A stretch of DNA of 64,000 nt, taken from contig NZ_WBVP01000015.1 in assembly GCF_008933155.1 (NCBI RefSeq), forward strand, positions 36,159 through 100,158, given 5' to 3'. How positions within the stretch are numbered: the first letter of the stretch is position 1; every line of letters starts with the position of its first letter. The position numbers and the translations under genes are program-made. Shown here one piece after another: positions 29,039-37,528 of the stretch. The stretch comes from Aliivibrio finisterrensis. GTDB lineage: Bacteria; Pseudomonadota; Gammaproteobacteria; Enterobacterales; Vibrionaceae. A model generated the notes under the pieces. It saw nothing but the letters and a program-made list of their open reading frames with translations, did no database searches and was not told the DNA's origin.

Positions 29039-31127
29039 CACTGTTCCCCCCTGCTTTTTTAATCGCATCCATAACGGCTTTTTCATTCAAAATCACAGGA
29101 AGTTCGATGCCGTTTGGCGCTCCTGGGCCATAAACCACATTAAATGGCACCCCAAATCGGCCATGGTCTTGTAGGTAAGAAGTAATCTCTTCATTCGGAA
29201 CCGTCCAATCTCCCTCCATAGGAACAACATTGGCGCTGTTTAACTCGCTATAAACCGGCTCTTGAAGCATCACACCAATCTTGTTTGCCTTACAGGTCAC
29301 ACACCAATCGGCGGTAACATCAACAAAGACCACTTTTCCTTCATCGACATGTTGCTGAATAGATTCGCTCGATAAAGGAACCCAGTTGGGCTCTGCAGGT
29401 AAAAGGTCCGTTGACGTCATGCTGTCTATCACGGTGCCAAAACCAAATGCGATCGCAAACAAAATACTCAACCATCCCGCCGCTTTCTTACTATGCACTT
29501 GAACCGTTCGCAGCAAAATTGCACCACCTGCTATCAATGCAATGGCATAAATCCAAAGCTCTGATAAATGATTAGAAAGTAAATTCAGTAACCAAATACT
29601 GGTGATAAGCATCATCGCACCAAAAAGAGACTTAACCTTACTCATCCATGGACCAGGTTTTGGTAGCGAAAGAGCAATCGATGGGAAGATCGCAACCAAT
29701 ATCCACGGTAAGGCCATACCAAGCGCTAACGCAGTAAAAATGCCGTACATGGTTGGGATATTTGTCGCTAAAGCAAAGGCAACCGCAGTTCCTAAGAAAG
29801 GAGCGGAGCAAGGTGTGGCAAGTAAGGTGGCAAACATACCTTGAATGAAATGACCAAAGTAAGAGTTGTTCCCTTTTGATGCGATCCAAGTGTTGGTGTT
29901 TGATGATAATCGGATTTCAAATAAGCTCAGCATATTGGCACCAAACAACACGGTAATGAGTGTCATTGCCCCAATAAACCACGCACTTTGAAATTGAATC
30001 CCCCATCCAATTGCATTACCCGATAACTTGAGCACCACTAAGAAAGAAGCAAGAAGCCAAAACGAAAAAACAATCCCACTTGCAGAGGCTAAAAACTGCA
30101 ATTTAATCTGTTTTTTCTCAAGGCCTTGGGCTGAGATAACACTACTTAATTTCATACCCAGTACAGGGAAAACACATGGCATGATATTTAAAATAAAACC
30201 ACCAAATAAAGCAAACAGGACCATTTGTACAATAGACTGCATACTGCTTGCGATCATTCCATCGCGAATACTTGCGGGTTGCTCAGCAATAAACGCCTTA
30301 TCTTTTAAGGTAACACTGATATTTTCACCGGTTAGATTAGGAGTTCCCATCCAACTGCTGACATCGAATGTTGCGGTGATATCATCACCATCCACATCAA
30401 TCATTGGGCGAGAAAAGTTATCGTCCTGCATCTCATCGGAAGGACCATCAACCAATACATCGGGCGCTATCCACCCCATTTTTTTGGTTGCTGTCACCTG
30501 AAGCTGCATTTTTGTGGCATCCCACACCGCTTTCACATCACTGATCAATGCCGATTCCTTTGGAACCTGACTTAACCCTTGGGCATAAACGTGCATCGCT
30601 TCTTTGGACAGCGTTAGATCGGTAGGAGTGAACGTAAGTTCAAATGGATAGTCAGTCAGTACGCAGATAGTGGTACAAGATGACAAGGTGAGATCAGCCT
30701 TAAAGGTAACAGGCTTATTGAGATCATCAATATGAAGTGTCATAGGGAAAATAACACTTCCCTTATAGCCTAGGGTTTCAATCCCAAGTAAATCGAAGCG
30801 TTTCGGATATGGCCAATACCAATCGATACTGCGAATGTTTTGAGAATCCTCCCACGTCATACTCGGGGCAATTCCCCCTTCTCCAGGGCTTCTCCAATAG
30901 GTTTTCCAATCACCGGCAAGACGAACTTCTAAAAATCCGGCAACGGTTTGATCAACTTTATTGATTTGTCCAGTAAGAACAAAACGTGTTTCTATTGGGG
31001 TGTGGTTGGGGTTTTTAATCCATCCAGTATTTGGCGTTTCTGCATGGGCAACAGATATAAATACGCTGCACAATACCGCGAATAGCCCAAATAAGACTAT
31101 ACGCGCTGTCATTGCTGATTTTTGCAT
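29031..31127 (-). CDS. scsB: ScsB-like transmembrane thiol-disulfide transporter (DsbD family)
   Basis: A 698-residue protein that should carry reducing power from cytoplasmic thioredoxin to periplasmic ScsC and ScsD. A signal peptide (ending VAHA) precedes a periplasmic domain of about 270 residues with a C-x4-C pair in LSSCTTICVL. Eight or so transmembrane helices carry the two exchange cysteines in IMPCVFPVLGMK and ATPCSAPFLG. A C-terminal thioredoxin domain has DWCVTCKANK. AAAGGA before the ATG at 31127 sets the start. The order B-D-C matches the scs operon of enterobacteria. Confidence 0.9.
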   Translation of the reverse strand: MQKSAMTARIVLFGLFAVLCSVFISVAHAETPNTGWIKNPNHTPIETRFVLTGQINKVDQTVAGFLEVRLAGDWKTYWRSPGEGGIAPSMTWEDSQNIRSIDWYWPYPKRFDLLGIETLGYKGSVIFPMTLHIDDLNKPVTFKADLTLSSCTTICVLTDYPFELTFTPTDLTLSKEAMHVYAQGLSQVPKESALISDVKAVWDATKMQLQVTATKKMGWIAPDVLVDGPSDEMQDDNFSRPMIDVDGDDITATFDVSSWMGTPNLTGENISVTLKDKAFIAEQPASIRDGMIASSMQSIVQMVLFALFGGFILNIMPCVFPVLGMKLSSVISAQGLEKKQIKLQFLASASGIVFSFWLLASFLVVLKLSGNAIGWGIQFQSAWFIGAMTLITVLFGANMLSLFEIRLSSNTNTWIASKGNNSYFGHFIQGMFATLLATPCSAPFLGTAVAFALATNIPTMYGIFTALALGMALPWILVAIFPSIALSLPKPGPWMSKVKSLFGAMMLITSIWLLNLLSNHLSELWIYAIALIAGGAILLRTVQVHSKKAAGWLSILFAIAFGFGTVIDSMTSTDLLPAEPNWVPLSSESIQQHVDEGKVVFVDVTADWCVTCKANKIGVMLQEPVYSELNSANVVPMEGDWTVPNEEITSYLQDHGRFGVPFNVVYGPGAPNGIELPVILNEKAVMDAIKKAGGNSDG

Positions 31128-31182
31128 GTGTGTTTCCTTTAAAAATAAATATACGTCGAATGTCGATAACACATTCGATTAT

Positions 31183-31566
31183 TTATTCTCTAAAGACACA
31201 TAACTTGAGATGAAGCCGCCTTCCTTTGTGAAGGATTGGCTCTGTAAATAAGGAGGTATAACTAAAGGATAGCAACAGCCCTATCACTAGAAGGACTGTA
31301 AATATTTGTACAATAAGTACATGCTCGCCAACTTGATGTGGTTCAAAATGAACTAAATGATCTGATAATTCGCATTTATCACTTAATCCGTTTGTATCTT
31401 GCTCTACTTTTGATCCCTGCTGAACAGAAGCAGACGCCGAATCAGTTAACGGCAAAGAACATGAATTCAAGAAACCAATATTATTTGCCGCACAGACGAA
31501 GATAACCCAACATACGAGAATGAGGGGCCATCTAAAAGATTTATGTCTGTGAAACGCAGATTTCAT
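31183..31566 (-). CDS. Small ScsA-like membrane protein
   Basis: A 127-residue protein with two hydrophobic segments (PLILVCWVIFVCAANNIGF near the start, VLIVQIFTVLLVIGLLLSF near residue 93). Between them is a polar, presumably periplasmic loop containing two Cys, and the end is HLKLCVFRE. Placement directly before scsB and the two-helix layout suggest ScsA; I could not confirm family membership by sequence alone. The start is uncertain: a GTG at 31614 with AGGAG nearby would add 16 residues starting MCPNC, a CxxC motif. It is 56 bases before scsB. Confidence 0.65.
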   Translation of the reverse strand: MKSAFHRHKSFRWPLILVCWVIFVCAANNIGFLNSCSLPLTDSASASVQQGSKVEQDTNGLSDKCELSDHLVHFEPHQVGEHVLIVQIFTVLLVIGLLLSFSYTSLFTEPILHKGRRLHLKLCVFRE

Positions 31567-31651
31567 CAACCGGTTAACTACAAATAATAAGGAACGAGTG
31601 CAATTAGGACACACACTCCTTTAAATAGTTTCCTAGTTTACCTATTTAAAT

Positions 31652-32242
31652 TTAATGCGAGTGATCATGGTGATGGTGATGACCGCAACCACAAGTCGGG
31701 GCAGCGATCACACTTTGTAGGGGGTGAAACTCCATTTTTTCTTGCAGAGCTTCTGCCGTTAACGAGTTAATTAACTGCATATTTTCCATATTCACCGCAT
31801 CCACATTACCCAACTCACGCTGCGCCTTAACCACTTCAATAAACTGACGGCTTAATACTTCTGGCAGCGTAAACTCTCGAACAGCGACGAGTAAATTCGT
31901 TGCACTATCAACCGCTATCATAGAAACAGATAGAGCTTTCTCTTCTGTCAGTGTGAAATAATCTTCAGGAATAGCGGCTGAGTTTAATTGCATCTCAAAC
32001 GCTAAATCACCAAAGCTTGCCACAACCAAGCAACCCCCATTATCAGAGGTAATGACACCAAGTTGCGCGTCAGTTTGACCTAAAACCGCTTGTTCATCAG
32101 CGGTGATATTACCAAGGCCAACATAAAGCATATTTGGTAAATCATTACGGAACAACTCAAGCATTGCACCATCACCTTCTTGGAACGGGTGATCTGTAAA
32201 CGTGTGTCCAACTTGAAATTGCGGAGTGTTGTGTTCAGCCAT
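31652..32242 (-). CDS. Unknown protein with histidine-rich C-terminal tail heading the scs operon
   Basis: A 196-residue protein I do not recognise. No signal peptide or membrane helix is seen, so it is probably cytoplasmic. The body is acidic and alpha/beta-like (QVGHTFTDHPFQEGDGAMLEL; MLYVGLGNITADEQAVLGQ). The end, CGCGHHHHHDHSH, looks like a metal-binding tail, resembling the tails of SlyD or UreE, but the body has no FKBP features. It is 37 bases or more upstream of the ScsA-like gene with no clear terminator between, so it probably leads the same transcript. A metal store or sensor role is inference. Confidence 0.75.
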   Translation of the reverse strand: MAEHNTPQFQVGHTFTDHPFQEGDGAMLELFRNDLPNMLYVGLGNITADEQAVLGQTDAQLGVITSDNGGCLVVASFGDLAFEMQLNSAAIPEDYFTLTEEKALSVSMIAVDSATNLLVAVREFTLPEVLSRQFIEVVKAQRELGNVDAVNMENMQLINSLTAEALQEKMEFHPLQSVIAAPTCGCGHHHHHDHSH

Positions 32243-32398
32243 AATAATTACCTTCTATGCATTAACTCGATTTGATGAAACTAAGTGTAAGCGTTATTTG
32301 AAAAATGACTATCCCAGTAAAAAGCAAATGACTATTACGTGAGTGTAATAATAACCTAAGATAAGCCAGCATAAAGAAGGATAAAAACTCACCATATA

Positions 32399-33856
32399 AT
32401 GCAAAGATCAATAAATTTACTGAAATATTCTCACTTTTTAGAAAATAAATTCCCTTTTACCACATTAGTGAATACAGTACGCAAAAATAACTATACTCAT
32501 AACTCCGTGCAGCTAGGAAAGACCACCACTCAAGTGTTTTATCGCTTACTAGATTTAGATGAGAAGCAGCAAAAAAAAGCACTCGAAACGCTTAAAGAAA
32601 ATCATCAAACACTCTATCAAGAGATAATCCCTTTACTAACTACTTCCACTTCAGAGCACTTTACTAAACTGCTCGGTTTTCACGCGCAACAAATCTGCCT
32701 TTTTGACCATGATTTAAGCGGACAAACCGTAGATAAGTACCAACTAACCCATGAACTTGGTCGTGGTGGTATTGGGGTCGTGTATTCTGCTGTTCGTGCT
32801 AATGATACTTTCGAGCAAGAACTCGCTATCAAATTTATCCAACCAAGCTTTAATAATTTATTGGATAAACACGCTTTATTTAAAGAAGCTCAACTATTGG
32901 CTAATCTAAATCATCCGTATATAGCTAAAGTTTTTGATGGCGGAGAGCATCAAGATCTCGTTTACATCGTGATGGAAAAAGTAATTGGTACAACCCTTAA
33001 TGAATTTACCGCTAATACTTCATTATCAAAAAATCAGAAACTGCATTTATTTAGTCAGATTTGCCAAGCATTAGAGCACTCTCATCAACATAATGTGCTT
33101 CATGCCGATTTGAAACCGGAAAATATTCTAATAGATAAGCAGGGGTTACCGAAGTTAATAGATTTCAATTTAACCCAAAAAACACATGATGAACCATGCT
33201 CTAATCAGCATACTTTACTTGCTTTTAGTGAACAATTTGCGAGCCCAGAACAAAAATTGGGGAGCAACCTAACACCACAAAGTGACATCTACTCATTAGG
33301 GCAACTATTACGCTTTTTATTTCCAAATCTTACTGATAAAAGTGATATAGCACAGATCCAACATAAAGCGACACAAGTCCATTTATCTGAGCGTTATCAG
33401 TCGGTCGCTGAGTTGCGCCTAGATATTGAATGTCTACTGGGTTCTCGACCAATCGCCTTTAAACGACACTTACCTCTTTATGTAACTCAATGTTTATTAA
33501 AGCGAAAGCCGATCCAGTCATTTCTTTTTGCTTTATTAATCCTATCTGGAGCCACTTTTTCAACGCTCCTAGCGATTAAAAACCATCAATTAGAACAAGA
33601 AAAAATCGTTGCTGAAAAAATGATGTTTGAAGTAACCCAATTGCTTTTTCACTCAAAAGGAACCTCCACATCACAAGCATCAATTGGCTCAATGCTTGAA
33701 TTAACTCGACGTCGAATTTTGTCTAATCAAGAATTGCCTACACACATAAAACAAAAAATGTTGCTGGCCATGATGACGCCTATTCCAACGAAACAAAAAA
33801 TAACCGCGGTTCCCCCTAAAGACTCAACACAGCAAGAGAAAAAAGCAGCGCTATGA
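32399..33856 (+). CDS. Membrane Ser/Thr protein kinase, PknT-like
   Basis: A 485-residue Hanks-type kinase. An N-terminal helical region (1-110) precedes the kinase domain: glycine loop G121-R-G-G-I-G, Lys145 in LAIKF, catalytic loop HADLKPEN (Asp237, Asn242) and a metal-binding loop that reads D255-F-N instead of DFG. One transmembrane helix (about 372-392) puts a tail of about 90 residues in the periplasm. It heads a four-gene operon and overlaps the next gene by ATGA. The ECF sigma gene two genes downstream makes this the kinase of a PknT-EcfP type system. The ribosome site before 32399 is weak, so the start may be further in. Confidence 0.85.
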   Translation: MQRSINLLKYSHFLENKFPFTTLVNTVRKNNYTHNSVQLGKTTTQVFYRLLDLDEKQQKKALETLKENHQTLYQEIIPLLTTSTSEHFTKLLGFHAQQICLFDHDLSGQTVDKYQLTHELGRGGIGVVYSAVRANDTFEQELAIKFIQPSFNNLLDKHALFKEAQLLANLNHPYIAKVFDGGEHQDLVYIVMEKVIGTTLNEFTANTSLSKNQKLHLFSQICQALEHSHQHNVLHADLKPENILIDKQGLPKLIDFNLTQKTHDEPCSNQHTLLAFSEQFASPEQKLGSNLTPQSDIYSLGQLLRFLFPNLTDKSDIAQIQHKATQVHLSERYQSVAELRLDIECLLGSRPIAFKRHLPLYVTQCLLKRKPIQSFLFALLILSGATFSTLLAIKNHQLEQEKIVAEKMMFEVTQLLFHSKGTSTSQASIGSMLELTRRRILSNQELPTHIKQKMLLAMMTPIPTKQKITAVPPKDSTQQEKKAAL

Positions 33857-35283
33857 TGAAAACAATATTCAAATCTTTACTGTCCTCTGGATTACTATTT
33901 AGTATTTCTGCCCCTACTTTTGCAGAAATTAAGACCGGATATTTTATTGATTCACCAGTCACAGGGCTTTATTACCAAACTAGCTCACAGCTTTCTGGCA
34001 CAACAAATAAAGGTGCTTTTGAGTATCGCTCTGGTGATGTCGTACGCTTTTTCTTAGGGAACGATGATAGTGGTTATTTACTTAGTACATTGTCAGGCCA
34101 AGAAGTGGTAACGCCGACTTTAGCAACGACAACACCAAGCAAAAGCATTAATCTCACGCGATTATTACTTTCCCTTGATAGCACCCCAAATAATCGCGAA
34201 GAGATCACCCTTGCCAGCAAAATGCTTTCTGACGTGAGCTTCCAACAACAGCTCAAAAAAATTGATCTCAATATATTAGATGATTCAGCAGCGGCGCTTA
34301 ATATGGAATTGGTCTCTGTCAAAGAAGCAGTACAACATCTAAACCAGAGTCAGAAATACATTGAGCAAAACTTTACATCAGACAATATTATTTACCGCCC
34401 ACTCAATAAGCGGTTTGAACATACCACGATTAAGAAAAAAGATTGGCAAGGAAGAGTGTGTGTTTATGACATTAAGTATCAGCATCACCCAAAATTCCGC
34501 CCTTCTTTTGGAAATATTGAATATGAAGTTAGTCTTTCTCATCTTACTCAATATCCAAGCTCTGGCGATTATTTTAATGGATGCCGATTAAACCCCTCTA
34601 ACTCTGTAGAAAAAATCAAAGAACCTATTTCCGAGTTTGACGGTTTTGGTGGTCTTATTGGTTGCTCAACAACCGGATGTACTCGTAATGATCTTAATGG
34701 TTTTTCTTTAGATAATTACAATGACGCTGGAGATTGGAAGTACAGAACCATTGCGATGAACTTTGATCCTGAAACTGAACTATTCATGGAAAAATCACAA
34801 GGGCTTGGACCCAATGAGTACATTAAGCATGAGAATCGCAGTGAAAAAATCAGCTTTACCTATCCAAAAGAAAAAGAGAAACACATCCCTTTTGAAGGTC
34901 TTTGGCGTCAAACTCAATATCAAGATAATACGATACACACGACCTGCTTATTAATTAAAGACGGCTCGGTATTTAAAGGCCCTAACGAAACACGCTCTTG
35001 CTCTTTGAAAAGAGAGGATTATCAATTAGATGTAAGCAAAGAATATGCGGATATGTGGTGGATAAAAAATAAAACCAAAAGCGCTCGTTTGGTCCAAATG
35101 AATTTATTAATACGTTGGTACCTCAACGGTAACCAAGCTCAGCACACCAGTTGGGAGTATTTGCCTGCAGGTAAAAATTGGCATCAGGGTATTCTTTATC
35201 GCTACCGCCAAACGCTTCAAGTACAACCTGATGGAACTGAAGAGCTCCATACTTTTTCGATCTCTGAATTTAGTAAAATTTAA
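33853..35283 (+). CDS. Exported protein of unknown function in the kinase/sigma operon
   Basis: A 476-residue protein with a signal peptide (LLSSGLLFSISAPTFA) and no further membrane segment, so periplasmic or surface-exposed. The mature N-terminus, GYFIDSPVTGLYYQT then FEYRSGDVVRFFLG, is a module seen at the start of many marine gammaproteobacterial exported proteins and lipoproteins. The rest (Cys-containing, Tyr/Trp-rich, predicted beta) is unrecognised. It overlaps the kinase by four bases, which argues for coupled expression. A role as the periplasmic input partner or an output of the pathway is inference. Confidence 0.75.
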   Translation: MMKTIFKSLLSSGLLFSISAPTFAEIKTGYFIDSPVTGLYYQTSSQLSGTTNKGAFEYRSGDVVRFFLGNDDSGYLLSTLSGQEVVTPTLATTTPSKSINLTRLLLSLDSTPNNREEITLASKMLSDVSFQQQLKKIDLNILDDSAAALNMELVSVKEAVQHLNQSQKYIEQNFTSDNIIYRPLNKRFEHTTIKKKDWQGRVCVYDIKYQHHPKFRPSFGNIEYEVSLSHLTQYPSSGDYFNGCRLNPSNSVEKIKEPISEFDGFGGLIGCSTTGCTRNDLNGFSLDNYNDAGDWKYRTIAMNFDPETELFMEKSQGLGPNEYIKHENRSEKISFTYPKEKEKHIPFEGLWRQTQYQDNTIHTTCLLIKDGSVFKGPNETRSCSLKREDYQLDVSKEYADMWWIKNKTKSARLVQMNLLIRWYLNGNQAQHTSWEYLPAGKNWHQGILYRYRQTLQVQPDGTEELHTFSISEFSKI

Positions 35284-35296
35284 CGGAATATCTTTT

Positions 35297-35863
35297 ATGA
35301 CAGCGACAACGCAATTAACTCAAATAATTCAAGACTGGCAATCTGGGGATAAAAAAGCAGAAAGCCAACTCTATCAATTTGCTTACTTACAACTGCGTCA
35401 TATAGCCCAAGAAGAACGAAAACGTAACGCCGAAAAGTATGGTGATGATAACGATGTATTGTCTGATAGCGTTAATAGCACCACGGCGTTAATTCACGAT
35501 GCATATCTTAAGCTATCAAATTCAGAGCTAGATAATATAAAAACTAAACGTGATTTTTTCTTAATGGCAACTAAGGTAATGCGTCAAATTTTGATCGATA
35601 ACGCTCGCTCATTACAAACAAGAAAGCGTCAAGCATTGACGACAATACAGGATGACAGTGATAAATTTGAACAGCTGCTTATTATGGATAAAGCATTAGA
35701 CAGTTTTAGTATTCGCTATCCTCGTCAATCAAATGCTCTAAAATTAAAATATCTGATGGGTATGAAAAACAACGAAATCTGTCAGCTTTTAGAGTGCAGC
35801 TCAAGCTTAATTGAAAAGGATTTAAAATTCTCTCGCAGTTGGCTTCAAACTCGTATGATGTAA
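35297..35863 (+). CDS. ECF sigma factor, EcfP-like (kinase-linked ECF43 type)
   Basis: A 188-residue sigma factor from the ATG at 35297. Region 2 is around residues 20-110 (AYLQLRHIAQEERKR, then KTKRDFFLMATKVMRQILIDNARS); region 4 is residues 130-185 (YLMGMKNNEICQLLECSSSLIEKDLKFSRSWL). The acidic DAED-like stretch of ordinary ECF region 2.2 is replaced by STTALIHDAY. With this start, Thr63 falls exactly there, the position reported as the phosphosite of V. parahaemolyticus EcfP. No anti-sigma gene is adjacent; a kinase gene is. The frame is open further upstream into the previous gene. Confidence 0.85.
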   Translation: MTATTQLTQIIQDWQSGDKKAESQLYQFAYLQLRHIAQEERKRNAEKYGDDNDVLSDSVNSTTALIHDAYLKLSNSELDNIKTKRDFFLMATKVMRQILIDNARSLQTRKRQALTTIQDDSDKFEQLLIMDKALDSFSIRYPRQSNALKLKYLMGMKNNEICQLLECSSSLIEKDLKFSRSWLQTRMM

Positions 35864-35869
35864 TAACAC

Positions 35870-37444
35870 ATGAAAAAATACACATTACCATTAGTGCCAG
35901 TCGCCGTAATATTGATGGCTGGCATCGGACTATACTCAGTACACTCATCGCCATCAGATAAAACATTGACAATAAAAAATCTATCGCAGCCAAAAGCTAA
36001 AAATAGCTCGGAGCATGACGCTTTTCTTACTCGTTTTCACCGCACTGATCCATCCATAGAGAATAAAACCCAACCAGAACAACGTGAGAAAGAAACAACA
36101 AAAGAAGAAGACTCGACAACAATAAATAAGACTTCAATGATTCAAAACCTCCCTCAAGATACATTGAATACAGAGAGTGATGAATATACCAATCAAGACA
36201 GTTCAAAATTAAAAGCAGAAGAACAATTAGGCCACCTTGGTAATCAGAAACCTAAAGCAAACAAAGAAATACATCAAAAACTTCAAACGATGCTATATGC
36301 TTTGGATTTAACCCAATCAACGCCGATTAATTTATCATTCAATATCAGTGGTCTATTTTATGATGAAGAAGATGACTTTATTACCACTCGAATATACTTT
36401 TCATATCCAGGTTTATCTTTAATAAACAAAAATGGCCTCACCTTGGTTGGTTCGCCAATTAAAAATGAGAAAGAGACGTACTTTATTATTTCAGCCAAAG
36501 ATGATCATCACGGAGAGGGAGAAGAAGCCTGGACACACATTGAATTCACGCTTCCTTCAATAGAGGATGCAACAGCAACCAACGAAAACGCACTTGTTGG
36601 AGAGATTATTTATCGTTTAGAAACAACAAACTCGTTTCTTGGACAAGATTACGATTATGAAGTTGTTTATTGTGAAGCGTTTAAATTTATTAATGATACC
36701 GCTTTCTATGCCTCATCGACGAATAAACAAACCTGCCCTACCGAAAAACAATTGACTCAAATAGGAAATTATCAAGCTGATGAACAACAGCTTATTTTAA
36801 CCAGTACTCATTCTTCTTTTGATGCCGATCAGCACTGGCAAATTAAACTTGCTTATGAATCCAGTGAAGAAAAAGGAGAGAGCCTTCTCACTACTGTTCA
36901 TAATGGAAAGCAATTTGAAACCTATACCATTTTAAAAAATAAGCTGGCCATGGAATCCCGTTTAAATGTAGTGACTGGTGAATATCCTTATCAAATGGAA
37001 AAATTTGAATATTTCTTTCCTACCGATAAGAGTGGTAACTACATCAAAGGGACGACTGGAATGTACATGATGGATTCTAGGTTAATAGATCCAAGCTGGG
37101 CTGTCTTAGATTCTGATCTGAATATTAATTCTGATACTCATGATATGAGGTGTAGCTTTGTTTTGCCTTTCTATCAAAGTTCAATATTAGGTGGACAAGG
37201 GGCATACGCTAGCATCACAACAAGCTCAACGGCACCAAATAATATTGACCCTATAGAATGCGAAGAAAGAATTAACGCGAATAACCAAAAGCGCTTTGCT
37301 TATTTAGATTTAGATTACTCCTATTATGATGAGCTGGTTGATGGGGAAATCTATAGTTATGTTCTCAAGCCAAAACCAGAATTTGCTCATCTCGTTGAAG
37401 AGTTTAAGGTGAACTTAATTTATCACGCCCCAGCATTCGATTAA
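35870..37444 (+). CDS. Membrane-anchored exported protein of unknown function after the sigma gene
   Basis: A 524-residue protein. A hydrophobic N-terminus (YTLPLVPVAVILMAGIGLYSV) acts as signal anchor or signal peptide. A charged, low-complexity linker runs to about residue 135 (QPEQREKETTKEEDS), then a globular region of about 390 residues with aromatic, beta-rich sequence and a few Cys. I do not recognise the family. It starts 6 bases after the sigma stop and is clearly in the same operon. General style (Tyr/Asp-rich exported domain) recalls the other exported protein of this operon, but I see no clear shared motif. Confidence 0.75.
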   Translation: MKKYTLPLVPVAVILMAGIGLYSVHSSPSDKTLTIKNLSQPKAKNSSEHDAFLTRFHRTDPSIENKTQPEQREKETTKEEDSTTINKTSMIQNLPQDTLNTESDEYTNQDSSKLKAEEQLGHLGNQKPKANKEIHQKLQTMLYALDLTQSTPINLSFNISGLFYDEEDDFITTRIYFSYPGLSLINKNGLTLVGSPIKNEKETYFIISAKDDHHGEGEEAWTHIEFTLPSIEDATATNENALVGEIIYRLETTNSFLGQDYDYEVVYCEAFKFINDTAFYASSTNKQTCPTEKQLTQIGNYQADEQQLILTSTHSSFDADQHWQIKLAYESSEEKGESLLTTVHNGKQFETYTILKNKLAMESRLNVVTGEYPYQMEKFEYFFPTDKSGNYIKGTTGMYMMDSRLIDPSWAVLDSDLNINSDTHDMRCSFVLPFYQSSILGGQGAYASITTSSTAPNNIDPIECEERINANNQKRFAYLDLDYSYYDELVDGEIYSYVLKPKPEFAHLVEEFKVNLIYHAPAFD

Positions 37445-37481
37445 AAACAGTAAGCCATTTAATATCAATAAGTTAAATGCA

Positions 37482-37507
37482 GAAGGGGGAATAAAGAAAC
37501 CCCCTTC
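37482..37507. terminator. GC-rich hairpin at the end of the kinase/sigma operon
   Basis: GAAGGGGG pairs with CCCCCTTC around a 10-base A-rich loop, 37 bases after the operon stop, in the gap between convergent genes. No T-run follows. A second, weaker hairpin (TTGGCCTA, TGG, TAGGCTAA) follows at 37514 and touches the stop of the next gene. Confidence 0.5.
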
Positions 37508-37528
37508 CATCACTTGGCCTATGGTAGG

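Noticed and set aside
31652..32242. SlyD peptidyl-prolyl isomerase
   Set aside because: Only the His-rich tail recalls SlyD; the body lacks FKBP motifs such as the YGxxD and PLxFLHG blocks.
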